Shown here: positions 37,984 to 45,225 of the stretch, piece by piece
Numbering within the stretch: position 1 is the stretch's first letter
Layout: each line of letters opens with the position of its first letter
NCBI GenBank assembly: GCA_034666985.1
Contig: JAXDKS010000040.1
Location: 1-64,000, forward strand
DNA length: 64,000 bases
DNA from: DATARR01 sp034666985
GTDB lineage: Bacteria > Acidobacteriota > Thermoanaerobaculia > Multivoradales > UBA5704
Reading direction: 5' to 3'
Position numbers and translations under genes: made by a program
Notes under the pieces: model-generated
Told to the model about the DNA's origin: nothing
Database searches by the model: none
Seen by the model: the letters and a program-made list of their open reading frames with translations, nothing else

Positions 37984-38928
37984 ATGACTGCACGCTCCAA
38001 TATTCTCGCCCTTATCTTCCTGATAGCCGCTCTGGCCCTGGGAGCTGCCACCCTGCTCGCCGCCGATTCCGCCCCGGCCGTGGCCGGCAAGCCCGACCCC
38101 GAGGCCTACCGCAAGCAGATCGAGACCTGGCGCAAGGAGCGCGTCGACGGTCTGAAGAAGGAGAACGGCTGGCTCACCCTGGTCGGGCTCTACTGGCTGA
38201 AGCCGGGGGAGAACCGCTTCGGCAGCGATCCGGGCAACCCGGTCATCCTGCCCAAGGGCAAGGCCCCGGCCGTGGCCGGCGTCCTCGTTCGCGAAGGGGA
38301 TGCCGTCACCCTGCGTGTCGAGCCCGGCACCAAGCTCACCGCCGACGACAAGCCGGTGACCGCGCCGCTGGCCCTGAAGTCGGACAGCGAAGGCAAGCCG
38401 ACTGTCCTGCAACTCGGCTCGCTCAGCTTCTACGTCATCAAGCGGGGGGACCGCCTGGGCGTACGGATCAAGGACAAGGAGAGCCCCGAGCGCGCCGCCT
38501 TCAAGGGGCTCGACAACTTCCCCCTGCGTCCCGACTGGCGGGTGGTCGCCCATTTCGAGCCCTACAAGGACAAGAAGATCGCCATCGCCAACATCGTCGG
38601 CCAGGTGGAGGACAACCCCTCGCCGGGGGCCGTGGTTTTCGACTGGCAGGGCAAGACCTACCGTCTGGACGCCCTCGGAGACGAGAAAGAGGGGCTCTTC
38701 CTCGTCTTCGGGGACACCACCAACGGCAAGCAGACCTACGGCGCCGGCCGCTTCCTCGACACCGATCCGCCCAAGGACGGTAAGGTGGTGGTGGACTTCA
38801 ACACCGCCTACAACCCGCCCTGCGCCTTCACCGCCTTCGCCACCTGCCCCCTGCCGCCGAAGCAGAACAAGCTGCCCATCGCGGTCGAGGCGGGGGAGAA
38901 GAAGTTCGCGGGGGGACCGGAGCACTAG
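37984..38928 (+). CDS. DUF1684 family exported protein
   Basis: 314 residues, TAGGAG 7 nt before the ATG. Signal peptide (LALIFLIAALALGAATLLAA). The mature part opens with YRKQIETWRKERVDGLKKE, NGWLTLVGLYWLKPGENRFG, the DUF1684 signature, and ends with NPPCAFTAFATCPLPPKQNK, where the conserved NPPC and PPxxN features lie. It probably folds as a beta-rich periplasmic protein. Biochemical function unknown for the family. Divergent from the ABC operon (133-nt gap). Confidence 0.9.
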   Translation: MTARSNILALIFLIAALALGAATLLAADSAPAVAGKPDPEAYRKQIETWRKERVDGLKKENGWLTLVGLYWLKPGENRFGSDPGNPVILPKGKAPAVAGVLVREGDAVTLRVEPGTKLTADDKPVTAPLALKSDSEGKPTVLQLGSLSFYVIKRGDRLGVRIKDKESPERAAFKGLDNFPLRPDWRVVAHFEPYKDKKIAIANIVGQVEDNPSPGAVVFDWQGKTYRLDALGDEKEGLFLVFGDTTNGKQTYGAGRFLDTDPPKDGKVVVDFNTAYNPPCAFTAFATCPLPPKQNKLPIAVEAGEKKFAGGPEH

Positions 38929-38953
38929 GGGGCGGGCGGTAGAAAAGGCGAAA

Positions 38954-39058
38954 GGACCCAAGGGACAACAGGGACTGCAAGGACATTGAGGTTCTTCGTC
39001 TAGCTTTTGTCCTTCTTGTCCTTGATGTCCCTGCAGTCCCTGTTGTCCCTGCTGCAGC
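38954..39058. repeat. inverted pair of 9-nt tandem repeats
   Basis: Left arm 38962-38986 and right arm 39025-39049 are 25-nt inverted repeats with one mismatch, separated by 38 nt. Each arm is itself a run of 9-nt units (GGGACNNNN on the left; NNNNNGTCC on the right, extending from about 39005). The transcript could fold into a long hairpin just after the DUF1684 gene stop. Confidence 0.7.
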
Positions 39059-39079
39059 CTTTTCTGGCGCGCAGACTCC

Positions 39080-39300
39080 CTAGCTGCCCGGCTCGCGAGG
39101 CTCCTGTAGCTTTCGGGCCTGCTGGACCAGAGTCGATGCGTCCCAGTCGGGAAGAAGAGTCCTCCGCTCTTCGGTGTAGTCGCCCGAGCCGGGATCGTAT
39201 AGGCGCAGGAATCGAACCGCATTGACCCAACCCAGAGCCTCGGTAAGGGCCTGGAAGCCGCGGGTCCTCAATTCACTTGGGTTGGTATCAGTGTGTCCAT
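39080..39300 (-). pseudogene. small accessory protein gene, apparently frameshifted near its start
   Basis: A 63-codon frame (39271-39080) encodes TRGFQALTEALGWVNAVRFL, LYDPGSGDYTEERRTLLPDW, a small-protein pattern I associate with toxin-antitoxin-like neighbourhoods. It has no ATG start, only TTG. However GAGGAG with 8-nt spacing precedes an ATG at 39300 in another frame that reads MDTLIPTQVN then stops. Adding one base near 39274 would join them as ...TQVELRTRGFQ. This suggests a one-base deletion or a sequence error. Function unknown. Confidence 0.5.
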
Positions 39301-39424
39301 TGGGACCGCTCCTCGAGTAGCCTGCAGGGGTCAGCCACCTAAAGCAGTCGCACAGATATTCTGTGCCGAGTCCTAAGCCGCGCCGCTTCTCTTCGACATC
39401 ATCGGCGACCGAATCGAGACCGCT

Positions 39425-39589
39425 TCACTTGGTGTTAGGCGATGGTGCTGGAGGTTCGAGCAAGAGCTCTGGGCTGGTCGCTTCGCGGGCCTTGATGTCG
39501 CGAATGATCGCGTCGAAGTCGTAATGAAAACGCTTCATGTACTCTTCGCGCTGCTTGTGGAGCTGTTCTACGACAAGGTCAATGAGCAT
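39425..39589 (-). CDS. small acidic/helical accessory protein
   Basis: 54 residues from the ATG at 39589, with GGAG 7 nt upstream; an upstream start at 39685 would give 86 residues with an unlike N-terminus. The pattern VEQLHKQREEYMKRFHYDFD, AIIRDIKAREATSPELL resembles small REE..F.YD..AI..D proteins seen with toxin-antitoxin genes, where function is unknown. Same strand as the frameshifted gene at 39080-39300 and divergent from the phd gene. Confidence 0.55.
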   Translation of the reverse strand: MLIDLVVEQLHKQREEYMKRFHYDFDAIIRDIKAREATSPELLLEPPAPSPNTK

Positions 39590-39735
39590 AGGTATCTCCG
39601 AAGAGCCCTCCGGGAGTGCAGATAAATAATTGGGAGCATCAGATCCGCCGTCGCTGGCAGCCGTGCACAGTTGATTATAGCTCAAGCGTCCGCTGCCACA
39701 GCGGGGTCAGGCCGGGTCTCCGCTCCTCAGTCTGC

Positions 39736-39741
39736 TAAAAT
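39736..39741 (+). promoter_or_regulatory. -10 box TAAAAT 6 nt before the phd start (leaderless candidate)
   Basis: TAAAAT ends 6 nt before the ATG at 39748, and no ribosome site is present. Transcription would begin at or next to the start codon. Confidence 0.4.
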
Positions 39742-39747
39742 GCCCAC

Positions 39748-39987
39748 ATGAGTACCGTCAGCCTACAAGACCTCCAACGGGATCCGGATGCCCTGTTGGA
39801 CCGGGTTGAGGCCGGGGAACACCTGGTCGTGGCCCGCGGCGGCCGCCCGGTCGCCGAGCTCCGGCCCGTCCCCGCCACCCAGCCCGGTCCACGACCGTTT
39901 GGCCTCTGCGCCGGGGCGTTTACGGTCCCGGACGACTTCGACGCGCCGCTGCCGGAGGAGATCCTGCGGGGATTCGAGGGGCAATGA
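39748..39987 (+). CDS. Phd/YefM-type antitoxin
   Basis: 79 residues. The N-terminal half (STVSLQDLQRDPDALLDRVE, GEHLVVARGGRPVAELRPV) is the Phd/YefM DNA-binding fold; the tail FTVPDDFDAPLPEEILRGFE is the toxin-neutralising segment typical of partners of PIN toxins. The stop overlaps the ATG of the PIN gene by 4 nt (ATGA at 39984), the usual antitoxin-toxin coupling. Because the toxin gene is broken, this antitoxin is now an orphan. Confidence 0.85.
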   Translation: MSTVSLQDLQRDPDALLDRVEAGEHLVVARGGRPVAELRPVPATQPGPRPFGLCAGAFTVPDDFDAPLPEEILRGFEGQ

Positions 39988-40062
39988 GGCTGCTACTCGA
40001 CACCCACGTGTTCCTCTGGTACATCACCGCCGCCCCGAAGCTCCCGGCCACTTTCCGGGTGG
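39984..40062 (+). pseudogene. VapC-like PIN toxin, truncated by a palindromic element
   Basis: It reads MRLLLDTHVFLWYITAAPKL, the first strand and helix of a PIN domain with the metal-binding Asp in LLDTH, and PATFR. After about residue 25 the frame runs into the 228-bp element (40075-40302) and shows no PIN sequence. I find no remainder of the domain beyond the element. The ribonuclease activity is therefore lost. It is coupled to the intact antitoxin upstream. Confidence 0.8.
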
Positions 40063-40074
40063 CCAGCCGGGTTT

Positions 40075-40302
40075 CTGCCCCGAAGGGGCAAAGGCATGTA
40101 GCCCGGGGCTGGCGCGAAGCGCCAAGCCCCGGGAAAAGCCCATCCAGCCATCCCATAAGCCCTGAAAGGGCGACGGCAGCTCATCGTTTGAAGGGAGCTG
40201 CCGCCGCCCCTTCGGGGCTTCAGAGTTTTGTTGAGCCACGTCTACCCGGGGCTGGCAAAAGGCGCCAGCCCCGGGCTACATGCCTTTGCCCCTTCGGGGC
40301 AG
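40075..40302. mobile_element. 228-bp MITE-like palindromic element with 41-bp terminal inverted repeats
   Basis: 40075-40115 and 40262-40302 are perfect 41-bp inverted repeats that begin CTGCCCCGAAGGGGCAAAGG. Inside are further hairpins (GGGCTGGCGCGAAGCGCC; GGCAGCTC...GAGCTGCC; GCCCCTTCGGGGC). It encodes no transposase. It is inserted in the PIN gene. The 300 bases to its right (40303-40603) hold another short palindrome (GGCTGGGCGTCAGCC at 40324-40338) that may belong to it, and no gene. Confidence 0.8.
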
Positions 40303-40603
40303 CATGGTGAAATGTGCATCAGAGGCTGGGCGTCAGCCCCAGGAAACGATCCCACTCTAACCCTTTCCAGCAATATCCCTCGCGGGAGGATCGACCTTTT
40401 GGGCATTGATACCTGGCAGACAGGCTTGCCCGCGCCGGAATCCACGTAGACCTTGTCTTCTCCGCTCTCTGCCAGGAAGCCGCCTAACGTCTCAAGAGCT
40501 CCGAGAGATAGGAGTGGCGAGGGACATCAACGGGGTGAAGGAGGATCGAGTCATGAGTGATGATATGTCGGCAACACCCCCATCTGTTCGGAGCAGAGCA
40601 TGG

Positions 40604-41387
40604 TTAGCCGTTGGGGGTGGTGAGCCTACATTGCAGTCCGATGGATCGAAGCTGATCAATAAAGCTGTCCTGTCCAACAGTGTGGAGGCAGCCGACAACG
40701 AAAAGCGTCGGAATATCCTCGCGGAGAAGCTCGGCGGCTACGGGCAACCACTCACGATTCCGTTGGGCAATGAGCGGATCAAACATGAAGGGAACTGAGT
40801 CTTCTTTTCGAAAAGGATGGCCGCCAAGTCCACAATGTGGGATGCAACCCAATCCCGCATGATACGCCCAAGCTCCGCTAATCCTCGTCCCGAGGCCGTG
40901 TTCCTGATCACGTCCTCGAAGAAGGGCAAGCCTCCTATATCTTGTTCACAGGATGAATCCAACAATCAAAAGCGCGAGTCGGCAGCTCAAGATAATCAAC
41001 GGCGTATCCACCCTGTTCCGCCTTCGCGCGAAGCATGTTGTCCAGCCCGTCATTGTGTGACAATCCCGCGTGCGACATGAGGCATGTAACAAAATAAAAA
41101 GCAGCCCTCCACGGCTTCAATCCGTCAAACGGGTCGCTCCTGCCAGCAGAGGCCAGGAGTCGCGTCGCTTGGTTATATGCTATGGCGGCACGTATCGGCT
41201 GCCAGCAACTCCCTTCTTCGTCGCGCCCGACTAGCTGGATGGAAGGGTCACGATAATCAGCCTCAAAAACGAAGCGGCCAATATCAGCGTAGCTCTCATG
41301 CGCCCACCAAGGCAACTTGGCGTCCTTGGGAAGGACATGAACTGACCCAATCAACTTATGCGGAGTATCTTCGATCTGCCAGAGCAT
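40604..41387 (-). pseudogene. TraB/GumN-family protein, broken by two frameshifts
   Basis: The protein reads through three frames. Frame one, from ATG 41387, gives MLWQIEDTPHKLIGSVHVLP and FVFEADYRDP, the TraB/GumN start, up to about 40965. Frame two continues LDSSCEQDIGG to LAAILFEKK (40965 to about 40815). Frame three continues DSVPFMFDPLIAQRNREWLP, TLFVVGCLHTVGQDS and stops at 40604. The junctions are at TTTTGATTG and GAAAAGAAGA, so single-base losses in short A/T runs. TraB proteins are putative metal-dependent hydrolases. The ATG follows the HEPN gene on the same strand. Confidence 0.75.
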
Positions 41388-41467
41388 GGGGATATATTGT
41401 TGCCTTAAAAGTAGGTCCTGACGAACGGGAGCCTCATGAGGGAGTAGACATCTTGTTGACAAGGCAG

Positions 41468-42340
41468 CTAGTAGACGGTCTTCACTTTCTTCACTCCGGC
41501 AATTAGATCGGCCACCTGTTCTGCAGTAGGTTCCGGCTTTCGGCTGTGGTCGCAGAGGTTTCGGATGTCTGCTAAATGCTGAATGAAGCGCCACTGCGGG
41601 AGATCGATGACGCCGCTTGTCTTCAGTTTTTCGTTGAAATCGGCGATCGTCGGATTCTTCTTGCCTATGGACAGTTGATGGTCTTCCGACACCTGCGCTA
41701 GGTGGCGCTCAAGCACCACACCCGCGAGAGCGCCCGCGGCTCGCGCAAACTTGTACCGCGCCAACTCTTCGGCGGCCTCAATTTCAGAGTCGAGAAGGTC
41801 TGCTTGAACCAACTGCCTGATCTCGAACAACGAGCTTTCGAAGCGAGAGGCGGCGGCCTCAACGATCGCGAGTTGCTGCCTGAACTGTGGGAGTGCGGCG
41901 TCCGGTCCTACCACCTTCTCATACCCACCACGGGTGATGTTCAGCCCTTGAAGGTAGTCCTCAATCCGATAGTTCTCGAAGGTAATCTCCTTACGGGCCT
42001 TCGGTTTCTCGTAATGCCTAGAGAAATCGGCCACCCTCTCCGGAAGCAACTGGCGCAAGAGGCCCAGTGCCTCGGAGTACCAGCGTTGATACTTTCTCCC
42101 GAAAGAGGGCAGGCTTTTGATGTACTCGTCCGCTTTCTTGCCGATTTGCTTTTTGAGTGACTCGTGAACCGCCTCAGGGAAGCACTCGTAGTCCATGGCC
42201 ATTTCCAGCGTACGACCAAAATCGACCAGAGCGTCGAGGTCTTTCTTGAAACGGTCGAGATTCTTGGTCATGTGCTGTGCAGCAGGAATGAGGTTGGTGA
42301 CAGACGACCGGGGTCTAACCTCGCGTTGAGCTGTATCCAT
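41468..42340 (-). CDS. HEPN-motif protein, putative RNase-type toxin or defence effector
   Basis: 290 residues; an ATG at 42271 is an alternative start. The protein is soluble and helical. Near the C-terminus RNLCDH (260-265) is an R-X4-H motif, followed by KPEPTAEQVADLIAGVKKV, the layout of HEPN/DUF4145-type domains where R and H form the RNase site. The N-terminal two thirds (LDRFKKDLDALVDFGRTLEM, YLQGLNITRGGYEKVVG, ARAAGALAGVVLERHL) I do not recognise. There is no neighbouring MNT antitoxin. It lies in a gene-poor, apparently lower-GC island, upstream of the TraB pseudogene. Confidence 0.75.
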   Translation of the reverse strand: MDTAQREVRPRSSVTNLIPAAQHMTKNLDRFKKDLDALVDFGRTLEMAMDYECFPEAVHESLKKQIGKKADEYIKSLPSFGRKYQRWYSEALGLLRQLLPERVADFSRHYEKPKARKEITFENYRIEDYLQGLNITRGGYEKVVGPDAALPQFRQQLAIVEAAASRFESSLFEIRQLVQADLLDSEIEAAEELARYKFARAAGALAGVVLERHLAQVSEDHQLSIGKKNPTIADFNEKLKTSGVIDLPQWRFIQHLADIRNLCDHSRKPEPTAEQVADLIAGVKKVKTVY

Positions 42341-42581
42341 CCCCCAGTTAAACGCCTTCCCGACAAGTCGCCGCGCCGGGTCATACTCCTATAAGTCAAA
42401 ATGTATGCCATTCATTCCACGGGCTCTAGCTATTGTACTCTGGTTCCCAATCCCCCGCAAGGCAGGTGGTCTTGTCGGCTTGGGAACTGGATGCCCGAAT
42501 TCGCTCTGCGAAGCCTGTTCATGGCGCCCGCTGTCAGCTAAACGTTAACGCATGACGGGACATGCGACACGCACGATGGAC

Positions 42582-43211
42582 CGATGTCCCGGTACGATGA
42601 AGATGCGTCCGCATATCACGGACCAATGACCGGAGGACAAGGGAAATACGCTGCGTACGACGGATCGATGTACCGGGCCGTAGGAAATGCGCTTCCCTGC
42701 GTCGGGTCGATGGACCGGGGTGATTGAAAAGCGCCCGCGTACAACGGGCCGATGTCCCAGTGCAACGGAGCGACGGACCGGTGCAACGAGGCAATGCACC
42801 AATACGACGAAGCGATGCACCGGTTCAACGGAGCGCTGACCCGGTGCAATGGGCCGATGGACCGGTGCAACGGAACGATGTCCCAGTGCAGCAAGGCGAT
42901 GTACCGGTACGACGGAACGATGTACCGGGTCAACGAGGTAATGGACCGGTACGACGAAGCGGTGCCCCGGGTCAACGTGGCGTTGACCCAGTACAACGGC
43001 CCGATGTACTGGTACGACAAAGCGATGTCCCGGGTCAACGGAGCAACGTACCTGTACGAGGAGGCGATGTACCGGTGCAACGGCCCGCTGACCCGATACA
43101 ACGAGGCAATGTCCCGGATCAACGGCCCGATGTACCGGTACAACGAGACGTTGCACCGGGTCAATGAAGCGATGTACCGGTACATCAGAGCAATGCCCCG
43201 GGTCAACGAGC
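42582..43211. repeat. 21-nt degenerate tandem array, locus 3 (30 units, no indels)
   Basis: Exactly 30 units of 21 nt in 630 bases. The 22 units from 42750 are clear, the 8 before are weaker but in phase. Consensus CGATGTACCGGTACAACGAAG, with positions 1, 5, 8, 14 and 16-18 nearly fixed and 3, 6, 7, 13, 20, 21 variable; TACCGGTA is palindromic. Variable positions do not follow every third base, which argues against a protein. It fills the 926-base gap between the HEPN start and the M23 gene. The rest of the gap (42341-42581) shows no gene. Confidence 0.9.
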
Positions 43212-43266
43212 CGTCATACCCGTCCCCAAACCCTCCGCAAGCGTCCGGCCTCCCAGCGGAACGGTC

Positions 43267-43986
43267 CTACCGTCCCCCTCTCAGGATCGGATACGGATTG
43301 AGCGCTTCCCCTTGCCACCAGTGCTTGTCCGGCTGGAGGCGGGTGATGGCGAAGTGGAGGTGGGGACCTTCCGGAGAGGCGTTGCCCGTGGTGCCGACGT
43401 AGCCGAGCACCTGTCCGCGCGTGACCTGCTGCCCCTCGGCGAGGCCGGGGGCGTAGTGGTCGAGGTGCGCGTAGTAATAGCAGTAGGTCTCGGTGGGATC
43501 GTACTGGTAGATCGTCAGGCCTCCCTTGTCGCTGCTGAAGAGCTTGACGATCCGCCCCGGCTCCACCGCCAGCACGGGCGTGTTGCGTGGGGCCATGATG
43601 TCGATCGCGTCGTGGATGCGCCCCTCGCTCCGGGAGTCGTCGAAGGTGTCCTGGAGGCCCTGCGGGGCGACCCCTTGAACGGGGATCAGCAGGCGCCGCG
43701 CCGTCAGGTCCGCCGGCGGCGGCACCACGGGCGGTGGGGGGACTGGGGCCGGAGGCTTCTCCGCTCCGGGCGCGATCGGGGTGGAGCCCGGGACGGGTGT
43801 GGGAGGGGTGGGAGTGGGCGCGGCGGCCACGGGCGGCGGTGGCGAGACGGTCCGCGGTCCCGCCGGTGTGCCGCTGAACCGGCCATAGAGGATCACCACC
43901 AGCAGCACCGTGGCGGCCCCGAGGATGAATCCCCCCAGTCCCGCCAGGGGGACCTTCCAGCTCCCTGGCTTCTTCTCCCCGGCCAT
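43267..43986 (-). CDS. membrane-anchored M23 peptidase (LytM domain)
   Basis: 239 residues. One membrane segment (about 13-36) and a long Pro/Ala linker (40-92) precede the M23 domain (about 110-235). Metal and catalytic residues are His125 and Asp129 (HDAIDI) and His209, His211 (PHLHFAI). This is a complete set of the HxxxD and HxH motifs, so it is probably an active glycyl-glycine- or D,L-endopeptidase on peptidoglycan, facing the periplasm. GGAG precedes the ATG. It sits 36 nt downstream of the L,D-transpeptidase gene stop on the same strand, suggesting a cell-wall unit. Confidence 0.92.
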   Translation of the reverse strand: MAGEKKPGSWKVPLAGLGGFILGAATVLLVVILYGRFSGTPAGPRTVSPPPPVAAAPTPTPPTPVPGSTPIAPGAEKPPAPVPPPPVVPPPADLTARRLLIPVQGVAPQGLQDTFDDSRSEGRIHDAIDIMAPRNTPVLAVEPGRIVKLFSSDKGGLTIYQYDPTETYCYYYAHLDHYAPGLAEGQQVTRGQVLGYVGTTGNASPEGPHLHFAITRLQPDKHWWQGEALNPYPILRGGR

Positions 43987-44022
43987 GTCTCCGTCCTTAT
44001 ATATAGAGGATAGGGAGCGGGT

Positions 44023-45168
44023 CTACTCCCGGAAGAGCACCGGGGTCCCCGCCTTCACCAGTCCCGCGACCGTGAGGGCGTCCCAGTTGGTCAGCCGCAC
44101 GCAGCCGTGGGAGAGGCTCTTGCCGATCATCTTCGGCTCCGGCGTGCCGTGGATGCCGTAGTGCTCCTTGGAGATGTCGATCCACACCACCCCCACCGGG
44201 TTGTTGGGGCCCGCGGGGATCTTCGCCTTGGTGTCGCCCGGCTCGGCGTCCCAGAACAGGTCGGGGTTGTAGTTGAAGGTCGGATTGAACGCGATCCCTC
44301 TGACCTTCCACTCGCCGAGGGGCAGCGGGTCATGCTCGCTGCCGGCCGTGATGGGAGCGAAGAAGAGAACGCCCTGCGGCCCCTGCACCGTCAGCGTGCT
44401 GTCGCTCTTCGAGACCACGATCTGCGTGCCTTCCGGAGGGGCCTGCCCCTTCTCGGGCTGCTTCACCATCCGGACGTTGGGCACCTTGAGCGCCTGACCG
44501 GCGGCGTCGAACCTGGCGCCGGGGTTGAGCCGCTGGAGGAAGTCCGGCGTCGAGTGGTAGCGCTCGGCCATCATCTCGAGCGGCGAGCTGAAGCCGAGGG
44601 CCGGGAGCTTGGCCTTGTCCGCCATCTCCTCGGGGATGGGCAGGAAGGGGCCCTTCAGGTCGTCGGGTGTGATCGTGTACTGAACCACCACCTGGTTGCC
44701 GGCGGTCGACAGGAGGGCGTTCCAGGTGGCCGGGTCCACCTTGCCGGTGGACGGCAGGTTGTGGGCCGCCTGGAAGGCCGCGAGGGCCTTGGTGGAGTTC
44801 GATCCCCAGCGCCCGTCCATTACTCCCGGGGAGAAACCCGCCCGGTCGAGGAGGATCTGGACGTCCCCGGGAGCCTTCGGGGAGGGATTTCCCCGGGTGC
44901 CCTGCCCCAGACCGGACGGCGGAGCCGGCGCGGGAGCGGGGGCCATGGGAGGCGTCGGGGCCGGAGTCGCCGCCGGGGGAACCGCCTGAGTGGGGATCGG
45001 GGGCGGCGCGGGAGCCGGTGCGGACGCCGGCGGTTTCGCCGGAGCGGGAAGCGTCGCCTGGGGCCGTGTCTGCGGCCGGGGCGGCGCGGGAGCCGGGGCC
45101 GGCTTCTGGCCGGCTGCCGGCAGGGCGGCGAGGAGGAGCAGGATGGAAAGCTTCGCGAGTCTTGGCAT
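44023..45168 (-). CDS. L,D-transpeptidase (YkuD) with peptidoglycan-binding domain
   Basis: 381 residues from the ATG at 45168, AGGAG 8 nt upstream. A signal peptide (LSILLLLAALPAAGQ) is followed by a Pro/Ala linker and a PG_binding_1 domain (VQILLDRAGFSPGVMDGRWG, STKALAAFQAAHNLP). The C-terminal YkuD domain contains HGTPEP and KSLSHGCVRLTN with catalytic Cys356. It makes 3-3 cross-links in peptidoglycan or links proteins to it, in the periplasm. Divergent from the AI-2E-type gene, upstream of the M23 gene. Confidence 0.93.
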   Translation of the reverse strand: MPRLAKLSILLLLAALPAAGQKPAPAPAPPRPQTRPQATLPAPAKPPASAPAPAPPPIPTQAVPPAATPAPTPPMAPAPAPAPPSGLGQGTRGNPSPKAPGDVQILLDRAGFSPGVMDGRWGSNSTKALAAFQAAHNLPSTGKVDPATWNALLSTAGNQVVVQYTITPDDLKGPFLPIPEEMADKAKLPALGFSSPLEMMAERYHSTPDFLQRLNPGARFDAAGQALKVPNVRMVKQPEKGQAPPEGTQIVVSKSDSTLTVQGPQGVLFFAPITAGSEHDPLPLGEWKVRGIAFNPTFNYNPDLFWDAEPGDTKAKIPAGPNNPVGVVWIDISKEHYGIHGTPEPKMIGKSLSHGCVRLTNWDALTVAGLVKAGTPVLFRE

Positions 45169-45213
45169 GGCGTCACTCCTACAATGCAACCCCCGGGCCA
45201 CACCTCCTTCCCG

Positions 45214-45219
45214 TACCGT
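45214..45219 (+). promoter_or_regulatory. -10 box TACCGT 6 nt before an ATG (leaderless candidate)
   Basis: TACCGT ends 6 nt before ATG 45226, with no purine-rich ribosome site in the 57-base divergent gap. Confidence 0.3.
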
Positions 45220-45225
45220 GAAAGA

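Noticed and set aside
39984..40310. Intact 108-residue PIN protein
   Set aside because: Only the first 25 residues match a PIN domain; the rest is translated palindromic element.
40406..40798. Plus-strand ORFs between the element and the HEPN gene
   Set aside because: They are antisense of the TraB pseudogene, whose motifs are on the minus strand.
42545..43206. Four long reading frames (two per strand) over the third 21-nt array
   Set aside because: All arise from a repeat unit lacking stop codons; no ribosome site and no codon-position bias.
42582..43211. CRISPR array
   Set aside because: No constant repeat and unique spacer; the whole 21-nt unit is degenerate and no cas gene is near.
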